From the NCBI GenBank assembly GCA_026261815.1, contig JAMPIT010000575.1, positions 41,641,501-41,705,500 on the forward strand: 64,000 bases of DNA, read 5' to 3'. Origin of the DNA: Monarcha castaneiventris obscurior. Its lineage: Eukaryota > Chordata > Aves > Passeriformes > Monarchidae. Within the stretch, counting starts at the first letter, position 1. Every line of letters starts with the position of its first letter. This document shows positions 38,508 to 49,180 of this stretch, piece after piece. The notes under the pieces are model-generated. The model made no database searches. It saw nothing but the letters and a program-made list of their open reading frames with translations, and was not told the origin of the DNA. A program made the position numbers and the translations under genes.

Positions 38508-38660
38508 CTTCTCTATGATATCCCATCATATAACTGTAGATGACATCACCTGTTTTCCAGTCTCTTTTCCAGGGTGAACAGCGCCAGCTCACTTGGCCTC
38601 TCCCAGTATGACAGATACTCCAAAACATAAACTAGCTTTATTTCCCCTCACTTCCAAGAG
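38508..38660 (-). repeat. CR1 LINE fragment, minus strand
   Basis: The plus-strand text 'tctcttttccagggtgaaca' followed by 'gcgccagctcacttggcctc' and 'tcccagtatgacagatactc' is the complement of the CR1 segment encoding the end of pol and the start of the 3' UTR (sense: 'gaggaaaggctgagag...ttgttcagcctggagaag'). It is strongly diverged and lacks the tail, so it is an old internal remnant. Both boundaries are approximate. Confidence 0.72.
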
Positions 38661-39024
38661 CTGCACTCTGCAAAGCTTAGTCAGATCTACCACAACAATG
38701 GACCTAAGCATTGGCTGAAGAAGTGAAGGATTTGTGTGTTCAGCTTTGATCTCTGCTGTCATAGGTCTGAAAAGTAATAGTTTTAGCAAATTCAAAATTA
38801 TTAGCATCTCTGTTTGAAAAAAATAAAATACAATGCAACTAATTATGAAAATAGTCTTGGCTCTCTTTCGGTCACAGAGAAAACAAATGTGGTTTTGAGT
38901 CACTTAACCATTCTTGTGAATGACGAATTTCTTGTGTTCTTGTTTACACAGAGGCCTGTTAAGGCTCTCTTTCCACCTGCTCTGATTTGAAACAGGTGCT
39001 GAATAGTTACCTACAACAGAGACA
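38661..39024. other. Unassigned sequence upstream of a possible first exon
   Basis: No gene is demonstrated. If the ATG at 39025 is real, this segment would hold its 5' UTR and perhaps its promoter. I see no convincing TATA box or CpG cluster. Confidence 0.35.
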
Positions 39025-39070
39025 ATGCATATCCCCTATCTACTTCTGCAAGTTGCTTTTCTGGGCACAG
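39025..39070 (+). CDS. Possible signal-peptide first exon (speculative)
   Basis: An ATG with A at position -3 opens a 15-codon frame, MHIPYLLLQVAFLGT, plus one extra base. It is followed immediately by the splice-donor-like 'g|gtaaaat' at 39071. A short start, a hydrophobic core (YLLLQVAFL) and small residues, with the intron in phase 1, is the usual form of signal-peptide exons in secreted and immunoglobulin-superfamily genes. I do not recognise the peptide. No downstream exon could be identified in the window, and short hydrophobic frames with a GT occur by chance. Treat as a hypothesis. Confidence 0.15.
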
Positions 39071-39084
39071 GTAAAATGAAGCAT

Positions 39085-39330
39085 CTGCAGATTAATTTGT
39101 TCTGTGCTCAATAAAAGACTGTTAATCATTATGAACTAATGTGATTTTAATGGGAATGTCATAAGTACCCCAATGCAAATTCTATTTTAATGTAGCCATT
39201 AATTGTACTGTAATTTCATCAAATGAGATAGCTTGCAATGCAGCATTACAGCTGGTGCACTGAAATGATGTGACCTTTGATGCAGACCTGTGTTACTGAC
39301 AGGATCTTCCTACATAAGCCTTGAAAACAG
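39085..39330. promoter_or_regulatory. Candidate regulatory element with POU and homeodomain motifs
   Basis: Contains a perfect octamer ATGCAAAT (39173-39180), an HNF1-like palindromic word 'gttaatcattatg' (39121-39133, two mismatches to the 13-bp consensus), and ATTAATTG (39198-39205). A 'tgacctttgat' stretch near 39270 carries a nuclear-receptor half-site and a TCF-like core. There is no transposon match. The motif density suggests an enhancer or intron-1 element. Regulatory function is inferred. Confidence 0.3.
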
Positions 39331-41882
39331 AGTGGGGGTCAGGTGGCTGGAAGGGGGTGTGTACGGACCAAATTTGATTCTCTGCTCTTGTTTCTTACAT
39401 AGTAATTAATCCAACTGAAAGAATCAAAAACAGGCTACTAGAGGATGACTGGACAATATCTGTGATGGAGAAACTTAGTTTATAAATCTTTAAAGATAAG
39501 AATTCCTAACTCCCACAAGCAAAAGGACCTCTGTCTCCACTGACCAGCATGACTTATTCCTTTGCACTCACTTACCTCTACTGGCACTTTTCCCATTACT
39601 TGTAGTATTTCCAAGAGACACAGACAAAAGGACAGACCTTCCCATTTCACAAAGAAATGTAAAAATTCCCTCTGTAGTGCTGTTGAAAGAAATGGCCATC
39701 TTCCCAGCGAGCTGGGACAGTAACAAGGGTACATAGCCCTCAGTATCTGCATCAGCAGCTGAGAAAGAGGCATTTGGAGAGGTGTTTTGGGGCTGACATG
39801 CTCTGTCCCACACTTCTATGACCACCTTATACTAAAGTGTTCATGTCACACCTCCCCAGCTCATGGGATATCAGTCATAGAACTACAGTGACCTTCAAAG
39901 AGAAGAGAGAGACGACTGTTGACTCTTTGCAGCTACTGTTAGACACAGGTGGTTGTCCAGACTTTGAGCAACAGACTTCTCTATCAGTGGGGAAGGGAAA
40001 GGCTGATGTTCAGGTCACTGGATACACGCAGGAGTCAAGCTCTCTCCCAGATATATTCTGTCCTGTCAGCAGGAGTTTGACTTGCCTTCTTGTGTAATAC
40101 CCCCAGTTCTGCCAGCACTGTGGCTTTTTTTGTGAACTTAGGGCACATGCTGGGAAGGGAATGGAACCAAGGACTAGGAATTCAAACCCTCAAAGCCTGA
40201 GAAGGAGAAAAATCCCAAACTTCTTTTTCCCAGGCAGCAATCTGGTTGATAAGTAGTCTTCCAAAGCAGACTTCTTCAGAAGAGATTTTGAATGGTCAAA
40301 GGTGCTACTGTGTATAGAAAGGGATTAAAGGTAGGTTGCAAATAAATTTATGTTGGCTCAGTGTAAAAACATGGGTAATATTTCTCCAAGTTGGTTAAGA
40401 GTCATTTGAACTCTAGGACTTCTCTGGCAGGAAAATTAATTGGTATAAATTGGTTATAAATAAAAATAGGGCAGAATTTGCAAGAAATTTCCTAAACCTC
40501 TAAAGACTGAATTTTTGGTAGACTTTTCCAAAGTTCTTTCTATTGGGGAAAGAAAGTCAACACTCTTTAAGGCAGAGTTTGTTAAGATAATTAGGAGAAA
40601 CTTATAAATTGGCTGAACGTAACAGCAAGAGACTGGACTGAGTGAATCAGGAAGACTTTTTGGTTTATATTCTTGTAGTTATCATCTTAGCAAATGCCTT
40701 TGGGGCAAGACTTGGCAGCCTACATAAGAAGATTATGAGCGAATTGCTATTTTTCATCCAGTCACTTTTGCCTCTTGTTTCTGCCATTTCATTTCCACTT
40801 TTCATCCAAAGTGATACCAGTGATCAGGTTTTGTTGTTCTTGTTTTCAATCAGGATGAACAGAGGCAATAAACACCTGAGATAATCCCACAGCTGTTAGC
40901 AATTGGATTTTTTTTTTTTACTTTAGGAAAGCCTTACAGCTACTGAATTGGAATCAGAAATGAATTTGGAAGTCAAACAGTTTCCTGACTGATGCACATT
41001 CCTGTTTTCTAGATGAGACTCCCGTCCCCTAGAGCAATGAGAGCTACACGCAACTCATACAAAACTTGAGCCTTCGCTTGTGGCTGTTTCCTGCAAAATG
41101 TTTTCAGAGCAAATTCATTCTGCAGCATATATCTCAATTACACATTTATCCCAATTGTTAGATGCATTGTCAGGAGGATAATAAGGATGGTGGGGACAGG
41201 GAAGATTTATCTGGCTAGGAAAAATCACATTGTGTTCAGACTCCCTGTAAAGCTTTTATTGACTCTGCTGCCAGCACAGATTAGTGCAATGCAAAAATGT
41301 TAAATACAAAACCAGCACTTCCCATTTAAATGGTTCAAATAATTAGCAGTTCTGAGGTTTTCCACTTACATCTTTTTAACAGCTGGCAGACTCATTTTCA
41401 AAAATATATCTACGTGGATTTTTCCGCCCCCTTAACACTTGTGAATTCAAAGTCTTTTACTGGGCAGTCAATAACTTTGGATAAACATCTTACCCAGTGC
41501 AACATCTTCAGAAGAATAATAAAGGCATTAAGTCACTGCCTCGTCACAAAATTAAAGAAGCCACATTTCATATGTAAATTAATTTATTCATTTATATCAG
41601 TCATATAACTCCTATATCTACAGGGTTTTACATTTTGTGGTAGCATGAATACAATAAATTACTTTCTGATTCTCTTTCAATCAAATTTCTTTCCACTGAC
41701 AATAGAGAGACCCTGAAGGTATTCAGTCCTATCTTGACTTCAGTATCTAATATGTTCTAGAAAGGTCTCAATGTTTGCTCTCAGGTGTGAGGAAATGCAC
41801 CCTTCCAGACAGCTTGGTATTCAGCACAGGATGTGAAGGAAGTGAAGGAAAGATGGGGCTAACTCTCCCAAGTGTATTACAG
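39331..41882. other. Unassigned unique sequence
   Basis: About 2.5 kb, no gene or repeat recognised. Overlapping minus-strand frames at 39480-39825 and a plus-strand frame at 39837-40097 have no domain. A run of 10 T ends near 40918. Confidence 0.5.
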
Positions 41883-43026
41883 TGTATTGGGTGTTCATGG
41901 ACAGCTTTTGGGATTGGGAGGGACTACAGGTGTGAATTCTGTGAGAAGCTGCCAGAAGCTTTCCCCATCTCAGAGAGAGCCAATGCCAGCTGGCTCCAAG
42001 ATGGACAGACGCCACTGGCCAAGGCCAAGCCAATCAGCAATAGTAATAGTGCATTTGAGATAACAGATTTGAGAAGGGAAAAAGAGTTATTGCACAGATG
42101 TAATTGTGGCCAGAAGAGAGAAGAGTGAGAATATGTGAGAGAAACAGCCTTGCAGACCCCAAGGTCAGTAGAGAAAGAAGGGAAGGAGCTGCTCCAGGCA
42201 CCAGAGCTGAGATACCCTTGCAGCCCTTGGTGCACACCACGGTGAGGCATTTGTGTCCATTTCGCCATGGAAATGCATGATGGAGCAGAGATCCACCTGC
42301 AGGCCCTGGAGGAGCCCCACACTGGAGCAGGTGGATGCCTAAAAGAAGGCTATGACCCTGTGGGAAGCCCACATTAGGGAAGGCCCCTGGCAGGACATGT
42401 GGCCCCATACAAAGAGGAGCCCCCACTGGAGGAGATTTTCCAACAGGACCCATGATCCTGTGATGGACCCAGGTTGGAGCACCCTACTCCTGGAGGACTG
42501 CACCCTGTGGAAGGGACCCATGCAGGATCAGTTCATGAAAAACTGTAGCCTGTGGGAAGGAGTGACATTGGAGAAGTTCGTAGTGCACTTTCTCCTGAGG
42601 GAGAGATCCCACACTGGAGCAGGGGAAGGAATCCTCCCTTGGGGAGGAAGCAGCAGCAGAAACAACATGGTATGAACTGACCATAAACCCCATTCTCGTT
42701 TCTCTGCACCAGTGGAGGGAAGGAGATAGAGGAATGGGAATTAAGTGAAGTCCAGGAAGGAGGAATGGGTGGTAGAAAGGTGTTTTTAAAATTTGTTTTA
42801 CTTCTCATTATTCTATTATGATTTTGATTAGTAATAAATTCAAGTAATTTTCCTATGTCAAGTCTGTTTAGCCCATGACAGTAACTGGTGAGTGATCTCT
42901 CGCTGTTCTTATTTTAACCCATGAGAATTTCATTATAATTTTTTTGTCCTGTCCAGTTGCAGAGGTGAGTGATACAGGAGCTTCTGTGGGCACCTGGTGT
43001 CCAGTCAGGGTCAACTCTCCACATAC
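41883..43026 (+). mobile_element. Solo ERV LTR with internal degenerate repeats
   Basis: A 1.1-kb element bounded by TG ('tgtattgggtgttcatgg') and CA ('tcaactctccacataca'). The left part ('gagaagctgccagaagcttt', 'gagccaatgccagctggctc', 'ccaaggccaagccaatcagc') and the right part ('gtaactggtgagtgatctct', 'gggcacctggtgtccagtca') belong to an LTR family I know from neoavian genomes. AATAAA at 42833-42838 followed by about 190 bp of U5-like sequence indicates plus orientation. The U5 layout parallels that of the LTR at 25596-26183, so the two families may be related. Between 42290 and 42620 lie degenerate repeats of about 35-45 bp containing 'actggagcag' and 'ctgtgggaag'. Frames inside (41775-42128, 42034-42453) are by-products. 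No proviral genes flank it. Confidence 0.88.
42290..42620 (+). repeat. Degenerate tandem repeats inside the LTR
   Basis: Recurring words are 'cacactggagcagg', 'ccctgtgggaagcccacatt', 'ccccactggaggag', 'aggttggagcaccc', 'caccctgtggaagggaccca', 'agcctgtgggaaggag', 'acattggagaag' and 'cacactggagcagg'. They recur every 35-50 bp. The pattern looks like a minisatellite that has been part of this LTR family since before this insertion. Confidence 0.75.
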
Positions 43027-45429
43027 AGCAATCAAATTCTCAGCTCTATCTCAGATCCAGAGGGTTATACTTCAAGACAGGGATGGTACAGGAGTAAATT
43101 GTTTTTGTGTGTTCTTGGGTGTTTCATTATATTGTGTATGAGCAGCACTTTCTCTGCATTGCTTTGTGCAGTGCCGTATGAGACTTTCCTTCTGCTGCCT
43201 TCTTCTTGTCTGGCTGAATGATACTCGAGGTTTACCGTAGAAGAGGCTCAGCATTTCAAGGATATGTGGAGAAAATAGTGATGGAGAGGAGGTGCATGCT
43301 GCATGTAAATTTTCTACCTAAGAGAAAGTATTGCTTCAGACAAGGTAGGACCCTGAGAAGAAAATGAGAAATGAGACTCTGAAATATTCTTAAAAAAGAA
43401 AATACCAATGTGACCCTGCCAGAAGCCTATCCACACAGGTCAACTTCCTTTTCTTGTTTGCATAAGCCCACTTTCCCCAAAAAGCAACAGCATTAAAGAG
43501 AACAGCACATACTTTGGCTGTAGCATGTGACAGCTGCAGATCCAACACTAAGAGCAGTGGTAATTTTTTATTAGTTTTGATTTATGTATTGTCTCCTGCC
43601 AGACTCTTTTGTGTCTGATACTTGACTTTAGAGAATTGCCCCCATGAATTTGCAGGGACCACTTCGCTTAATCTGTTCTGAAATTGCAGGTGACATCAGG
43701 GTGTAAAATGGGAGACATTAATTGGTCATAGTAATCATCACGTGGCTGAAGTCCAACCCCGTAAAAGTTGCTGCCTTTCAAATCCTCTGACCTTGGTATC
43801 ATTGTATGCTCCCAGGCAAAAGGTCTTTACTCTGGTAGCTGTGGAAAATCAATCTCAATTCCCTGAAGATGTAAGCGCTGTTGCTAAATGTCACTGAAAG
43901 TTAGCAGCTGCTTTTCACTGGCTGTAGTTTTGAAGAGAAGTATTAAAAAGCAAACACTGGTTTGGGGATTGTATACAGGTTCAAGTGTTTGTGTTGATGT
44001 TTCAGCTGTGATTTTTAATTTTTGGCATCCCTATCTGGAGAGATTTCATCTCAGTGTACACTGTTGTCTTTACCTCTCCTAAGTTTTTAATGTCTTTTGG
44101 GAGTAATCTGTAGAGCTGTGCGTATTGTAGGTTCTCATTCCAGGCAATGAAACTGAGTGGGACTGACATTCACACTATTTTGATCCAATAAATTCTCCGT
44201 GAATACTTGGTAAAACAAAAGACCTGAGTTCATGAGAGTATCTTCTTCTATTTAATTTAACCAAATCAAACTCAGAACCAAAACAGCTTAGGAAAAAGAC
44301 CCCAGAAAGAAAAATTAGCATGACTGACAACTAGAACTTGCAAATGTGTACCAGTGCATCTGCATTTGTGCTTCCTGCTGGGTATAATATGCAGTAAGTG
44401 AGTTAAATTTTTATGTATTTTTGGTTTCTGTATGGCTGATATTTTAGAAGAATAAATAAGTAAATAAATAAAACCCAAAAATGACCAAAGGAAGAAAAAC
44501 AGTACAGGTGTTTAAACACGGAATTAATAATGAAAGGTTCCAGAAGTCCCTAGACTCAGCTAAATCCCTATATTTCCTCAGTGTCTTTGGCAACTGTTGA
44601 ATCCCTTTTCTCTCTGGAGCATGGGCATAATAAGAGCTATTTGTCTAGTTCATTGTGAATTTGAGACTTTCATAATAAATATTTTTTTTATGTCTTAACT
44701 GTTGTTACTCCTGTTTTTTTAATGCTCAAAATTGCTGAAGCAGTGTGTCAGCACAATATCTTGAAAACAAATAGCTATGCTTGTCTTCTATTTCTCTGTG
44801 GATGTTTCATTTCTCCTTCAAATTCTGCGTTGCATGCCAGCAAATTATAACTCTGCCCAGATAACCCTGTATCTTTCTTTTCTTTCCAAATTTGTAGTAT
44901 TATAGTTATTAATTTGGATGACTGTTATTTATAATTACTGGTGCCAATCTTGAATACACAGATTGCAGGGTTAAAGGAAAATAGTGGTTAAAATGTAGTG
45001 CTCTCCAGGATATTCACAAATCCTTTTCAGTGTGTCTGATGACAAATACTTGAAGGAAGTACCCTAAGATGGTGAAAATTGTTTTAAATGAGATATTGCA
45101 ATTTTATGTTTTAGTCAGCAATATCAAATTATTGCTAGCATTAACTATCTGCCACAACTGACACATTTAAACAAAAAAGCTTCCCTGAAATGTTAGTCTA
45201 GCCAAGCTGCCACTGTGTTTTCTCAGAATTACAATAAATTATTTGACTAATAGGTTGGGATGCAGTCTTCTAAATACAGGTTTCGAGCTGCTTTTCCAGA
45301 AGGGCTTGGGACTCTATAGACCCCGTTTTGTATCTTTTGGTCCCAGCTGGATGTCTTAGTTACCACAGAGCATCTGAGAAACGTGGTTCTGAGTATCGGT
45401 ATTCAGGCAACTGGTATTCAGGAGGTTTG
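43027..45429. other. Unassigned unique sequence
   Basis: No gene or further retroviral sequence. A short AAAT-type simple repeat occurs at 44451-44473. Short frames only. Confidence 0.5.
44451..44473. repeat. Short (AAAT)n simple repeat
   Basis: Imperfect 'aataaataagtaaataaata' run of about 23 bases, five units with one interruption. Confidence 0.85.
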
Positions 45430-46083
45430 AAATACTCTCTGGGCAGCCTGTGCCAGGGCAGCACTGCTGCTGCAAAAAAAACAACTTTTCCTCATGTCCA
45501 TGCAGAATGTCTCAAGCCAGGAACTGTGACTGTTGGTCCTTCTTACACCACCTGATGCCAAAATGAGTTTCACACTGCTGCTTCTCTAGGGCTCCTTCAA
45601 TCAGCCACTGACAACTATTAGCTTTTCCCTTACTCTCCTCTTCACCAGATCAAACGAGCTCATCTTCCTCAGCTTCTCCCTATGGATCATGAGCTCAAGG
45701 TTTCTTCACCATCTCATGTTTTCTCCAGTCTTTCAATGCTTTTCTTGAACTAGGGGGACTAAATCTAGACATAGGATTCCTGGTGTTGCCTCATCAGTGG
45801 TCAATGTGGGGGAACACCACCTTCTCTTCAGCTGGTGACAATCACCCTAATGTATCTCAGGATGCAGTTTGCACTATTTGCACTGAGAGCACACAGCTGG
45901 CTGGTGTTCATCCTGGTGCCAACAGTAATTGTCCTTTGATCATGGCTGCTACTCAGCCAGTCATCTCCCAAACTGTACTGGTGGACCGAGTTAGTCCACC
46001 TGGGCACAGAGATTTGCCCTTCTCACTGCTGAAATCCACATGATTTGTGCTCACCCAGCTCTCAGGGTCCTTTTGGACTGAGA
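45430..46083 (-). repeat. CR1 LINE, old minus-strand copy
   Basis: The left part, 'actctctgggcagcctgtgc' and 'cagggcagcactgctgctgc', corresponds to the CR1 3' UTR. 'acgagctcatcttcctcagc' and 'ttctccctatggatcatgag' follow, then 'gggactaaatctagacatag' and 'gatgcagtttgcactatttg'. The right end, 'cacccagctctcagggtcct', corresponds to the pol C-terminal region. The order is colinear with a reversed CR1. Divergence is high and the tail region to the left is missing or unrecognisable, so this is among the oldest copies here. Boundaries are accurate to about 25 bp. Confidence 0.8.
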
Positions 46084-47739
46084 CTTTATAATGCACTGTC
46101 TTCACAGTGCCTTCCTTTTTTTTGACTCCTATGTATTGTCATTTAAAGATACGCTAAAGATTTTACTTCTCCACATACAGGACAACGATGAAGACACTAA
46201 ACAAGACTGCCTTTGTACTGGCCTCTGGGTATTGTGTTTACAGTCTTGCAGAGAATTCACAACTGTTATCTGGTTTACATTATTTCCCAGTCAATACTTT
46301 GTTGTTTGTTCACATGTATCAGATTACACTGGCACTGCATATTCTTAAACTCAATAGACCTCTTAAAACCAGACAGTTAAGGTCTGAGTGCTGGGAACAT
46401 ATGCTTCCTGCAGAAAACAAAGACAGCTGGGTGAACTCAGTAACTTTGAAAGAATAGAGAAAACACTAGCTTAAATATGGACTTAGGTACTAAATTTTTG
46501 CAATTAAATGTCATATTATTCATGAAATTTATGGCTTGTACAGTCTCCAGATAATGCACTAATTTCCACAGTCAGATACTTAGCAGATGTCTAAGGCAGA
46601 AGCTGTATTGCATTACTAAATTCAGTGAAGGAAGGTAGGAGGGCAGGAACAGAGAACCACACCTCCAGCCACGCACAGCTTTGTCCAGCAGGTACTTCGT
46701 CCCACCTCAAAGGCACCTTTGAGTCCAACAGTGGGATTCATCTCCCCTGTTGTTAGAGCTCTACAGTGCAGATACTGAGCATGCTGTTAAAATCGCTGTA
46801 GGGAAATAAGCATTTTCAGGGCATTGTTCTTCCAACTAAATGTAGAAATTCACCTTAGGCTGTCTATTTGTCTCTCTCGGTTAGATATGGGATGTTCTTA
46901 TTGTTGATTTACTTGTGGATGCTCATGTTATTGACATCTACACCTGGTCAACTGAATCTCACCTTGTCGACTATAGAGGGATCTTGTGGTTTACTCAGAT
47001 TCCAGACTTCCATGCCTAAATGTAATTTGAATAAATATGTTCCTTCTTTATGTTCTGCAATGAAATGAAAGCTGTCTCTTACTGATTTCCTTGACCTCAG
47101 ATCAAGTAAAGTTCATCTGTTGCTGTCAAATATCTCATGTAAATAGTCTGTGGCAACTTAGAAGATCCATCTTTGCTGTACTCATTTCTGTTCTACATTT
47201 TGGTCATCGTAAGAATGGGAGTACCTCCAGATATCAGTTATCCTTCCTCCTGTACAGCCCTGATGAGAGGACACCTCTGAAGATAATCAAAATACATCCT
47301 AGAAAGACATGTGGTTTATCTAAACTATAAAATAAAGAGTGAGAAAATAGTAGTTGAAACTGCAGGTGATGAAAAGAAAAATCTTTTATAGAATCAGAAA
47401 GGAAAGCAGTCAGGAGGAACCTCTAGAGGGATGGCGGAACTCAATAAAATCCAATATCTAAATAGAAAATTAAATGAACCTTGCTTTTACTCAGTTAGGC
47501 AAGACTGGCTCCATCACAATGAATAAGCCACTTACATAGCTGTCATTTTAGTATTAGAACACATGAACAATATTTTAATTTCTTGTAATTGTACACAAAT
47601 GAATAGAGACCTTGACTCACTGATATTAACAGGATTGAAGAAGATACCTGCTGTTATTGCCATGTGGGAAGAACAATAGGCTGTCTATAGAAATAATACA
47701 GTGCAATACCATTAGTAGCATTAACTAATGACTAGTATC
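46084..47739. other. Unassigned unique sequence
   Basis: No gene recognised. Frames at 46091-46457 (two overlapping, plus), 46868-47068 and 47091-47330 are short and without domains. The segment 46630-46760 is more GC-rich and could be an unidentified repeat. Confidence 0.5.
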
Positions 47740-48009
47740 AAAGAATCACAAAAATCATAGAATATCCTGAGTTGGAAGGGACCCACAAGGATCATCAAAG
47801 TGCAACTCCTGGCCCTGCACAGGACACCCCAAGAGTCACACCCTGTGTCTGAGAGCATTGTCCAAATGCTCCTTGAACTCTGCCAGGCTGGTGCTGTGAC
47901 CACTGCCCTGGGGACCCTGTTCCAGTGCCCAACCACCCTCTGGGTGAAAAACCTGTTCCTGGTATCCAACCTACACCTCCCCCAACTCAGCTTCATGCTG
48001 TTTTCTTGA
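47740..48009 (-). repeat. CR1 LINE 3' end, minus strand
   Basis: Complement of the tail at the left ('aagaatcacaaaaatcatag' then 'aatatcctgagttggaaggg'), followed by 'acccacaaggatcatcaaag' and 'gcaactcctggccctgcaca'. Further right come 'ggacaccccaagagtcacac', 'ttgaactctgccaggctggt' and 'cagtgcccaaccaccctctg'. The sense-strand frame carries a peptide typical of the CR1 3' region ('FFTQRVVGHWNRVPRAVV'). Divergence is low compared with the other copies, so this is one of the younger insertions. Confidence 0.96.
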
Positions 48010-49085
48010 GTCCTTACTTTTTTTCTCAGCTATTTCCTGTTACTTGTGATCTGCTACTCAGAAAAACTTGCTTCTGCTTGATGTAGAACTTCTTTTGCAA
48101 TCCTCAGCAATGTTCTATCATGGAAGAGCCCTGACATAATCCTGAGAGCACTCAGAGGCCTTTTTGTGTTATGGAACCACAACTTTGGACTTCAGTGGGG
48201 AAACAGGATCCTTCACAAGGCAATGCCAGACATTAGCTAGAAATCATAATTTGTTTGAAATAAAACTATTTTCTACTGTTTCATATTCTGTTTATTACAT
48301 AGAATTCCTAGTCTGGGAATTGGACAGTTGCCAAGTTGATCTTAGTGGGAATTTTTGCAGTGAAAAAAGAGATAGTTTATGTAGTGCTGCACATGATAAA
48401 GTTCCTTAATGAAATCGTGCTTTTATTGGCAATAAAACACACCACTCCTGGTGTAGCAAAATTCTCTAGGTTCTATGGAAGGCTCTGGTGTGTACTGCTC
48501 AGATAGTACTTCTTCTTTGGCAAGCTGTTGAATTTTGCCTCAAAATCCAAAGTGGTAATGTATGCTTTTGGCAACTAATAAGGTGGTTAAAGTTTCTACC
48601 TCTTTGAAAGACTGTGTAAAATTTACAGCGTATTTGTTCTGACTGCAGAGTTTTAAGAATCATTTGCTGACTGCAGCAAAGCATTACGCAAAAAAAATTT
48701 GTTGAGAAATTGGCACTATTTACTGTGCAGTCAGCAGGGGTGGCAGGCAACATTTAATTACATATTTAAATGCCTGCATGTTCTGCTGTGAACATTCAAA
48801 CAAGAAAAAATATCACACTTTATTAATAACACTAATTCCTGGTTTGGCTATTGTTCCTCATGGCAGGTGGTATTGCTCGAATCACAAAGCTATAATCAAA
48901 AGGGTATTAAAGCAAGATTGATCTTTTTCAGAACACTTTTTTCAACTTGCAGGATTTTTACAGTTTTTCAGAATTGTCTCACTTTGTGCCATTGAAACTC
49001 CATGCAGTGGCATAATTTCCTGCAGTTGCAGCTCTCTCCTTAGGCATTGGATTTTAATTTTTTTTAATTAACGTGTTTCCCTCTC
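48010..49085. other. Unassigned unique sequence
   Basis: The first 100 bases may still be decayed CR1. After that I recognise nothing. Frames are short. Confidence 0.5.
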
Positions 49086-49180
49086 CCTTCCTTCCTTCCT
49101 TCCTTCCTTCCTTCCTTCCTTCCTTCCTTCCTTCCTTCCTTCCTTCCTTCCTTCCTTCCTTCCTTCCTTCCTTCCTTCCC
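49086..49180. repeat. (CCTT)n microsatellite, about 23 units
   Basis: Uninterrupted CCTT/TTCC tetranucleotide repeat of about 95 bp, with pyrimidines on the plus strand and purines on the minus strand. Its purity suggests it is actively mutating in length. Perfect polypurine-polypyrimidine tracts of this size can adopt triplex DNA. It is flanked by unrelated unique DNA. Confidence 0.98.

Noticed and set aside
41775..42675. Open frames of 107-139 codons on both strands
   Set aside because: They lie within the solo LTR and its degenerate repeats. They are by-products of repetitive GC-rich sequence.
25596..43026. One provirus bounded by the LTRs at 25.6 and 41.9 kb
   Set aside because: The LTRs are in opposite orientation, differ in length and sequence, and enclose no gag, pol or env sequence.
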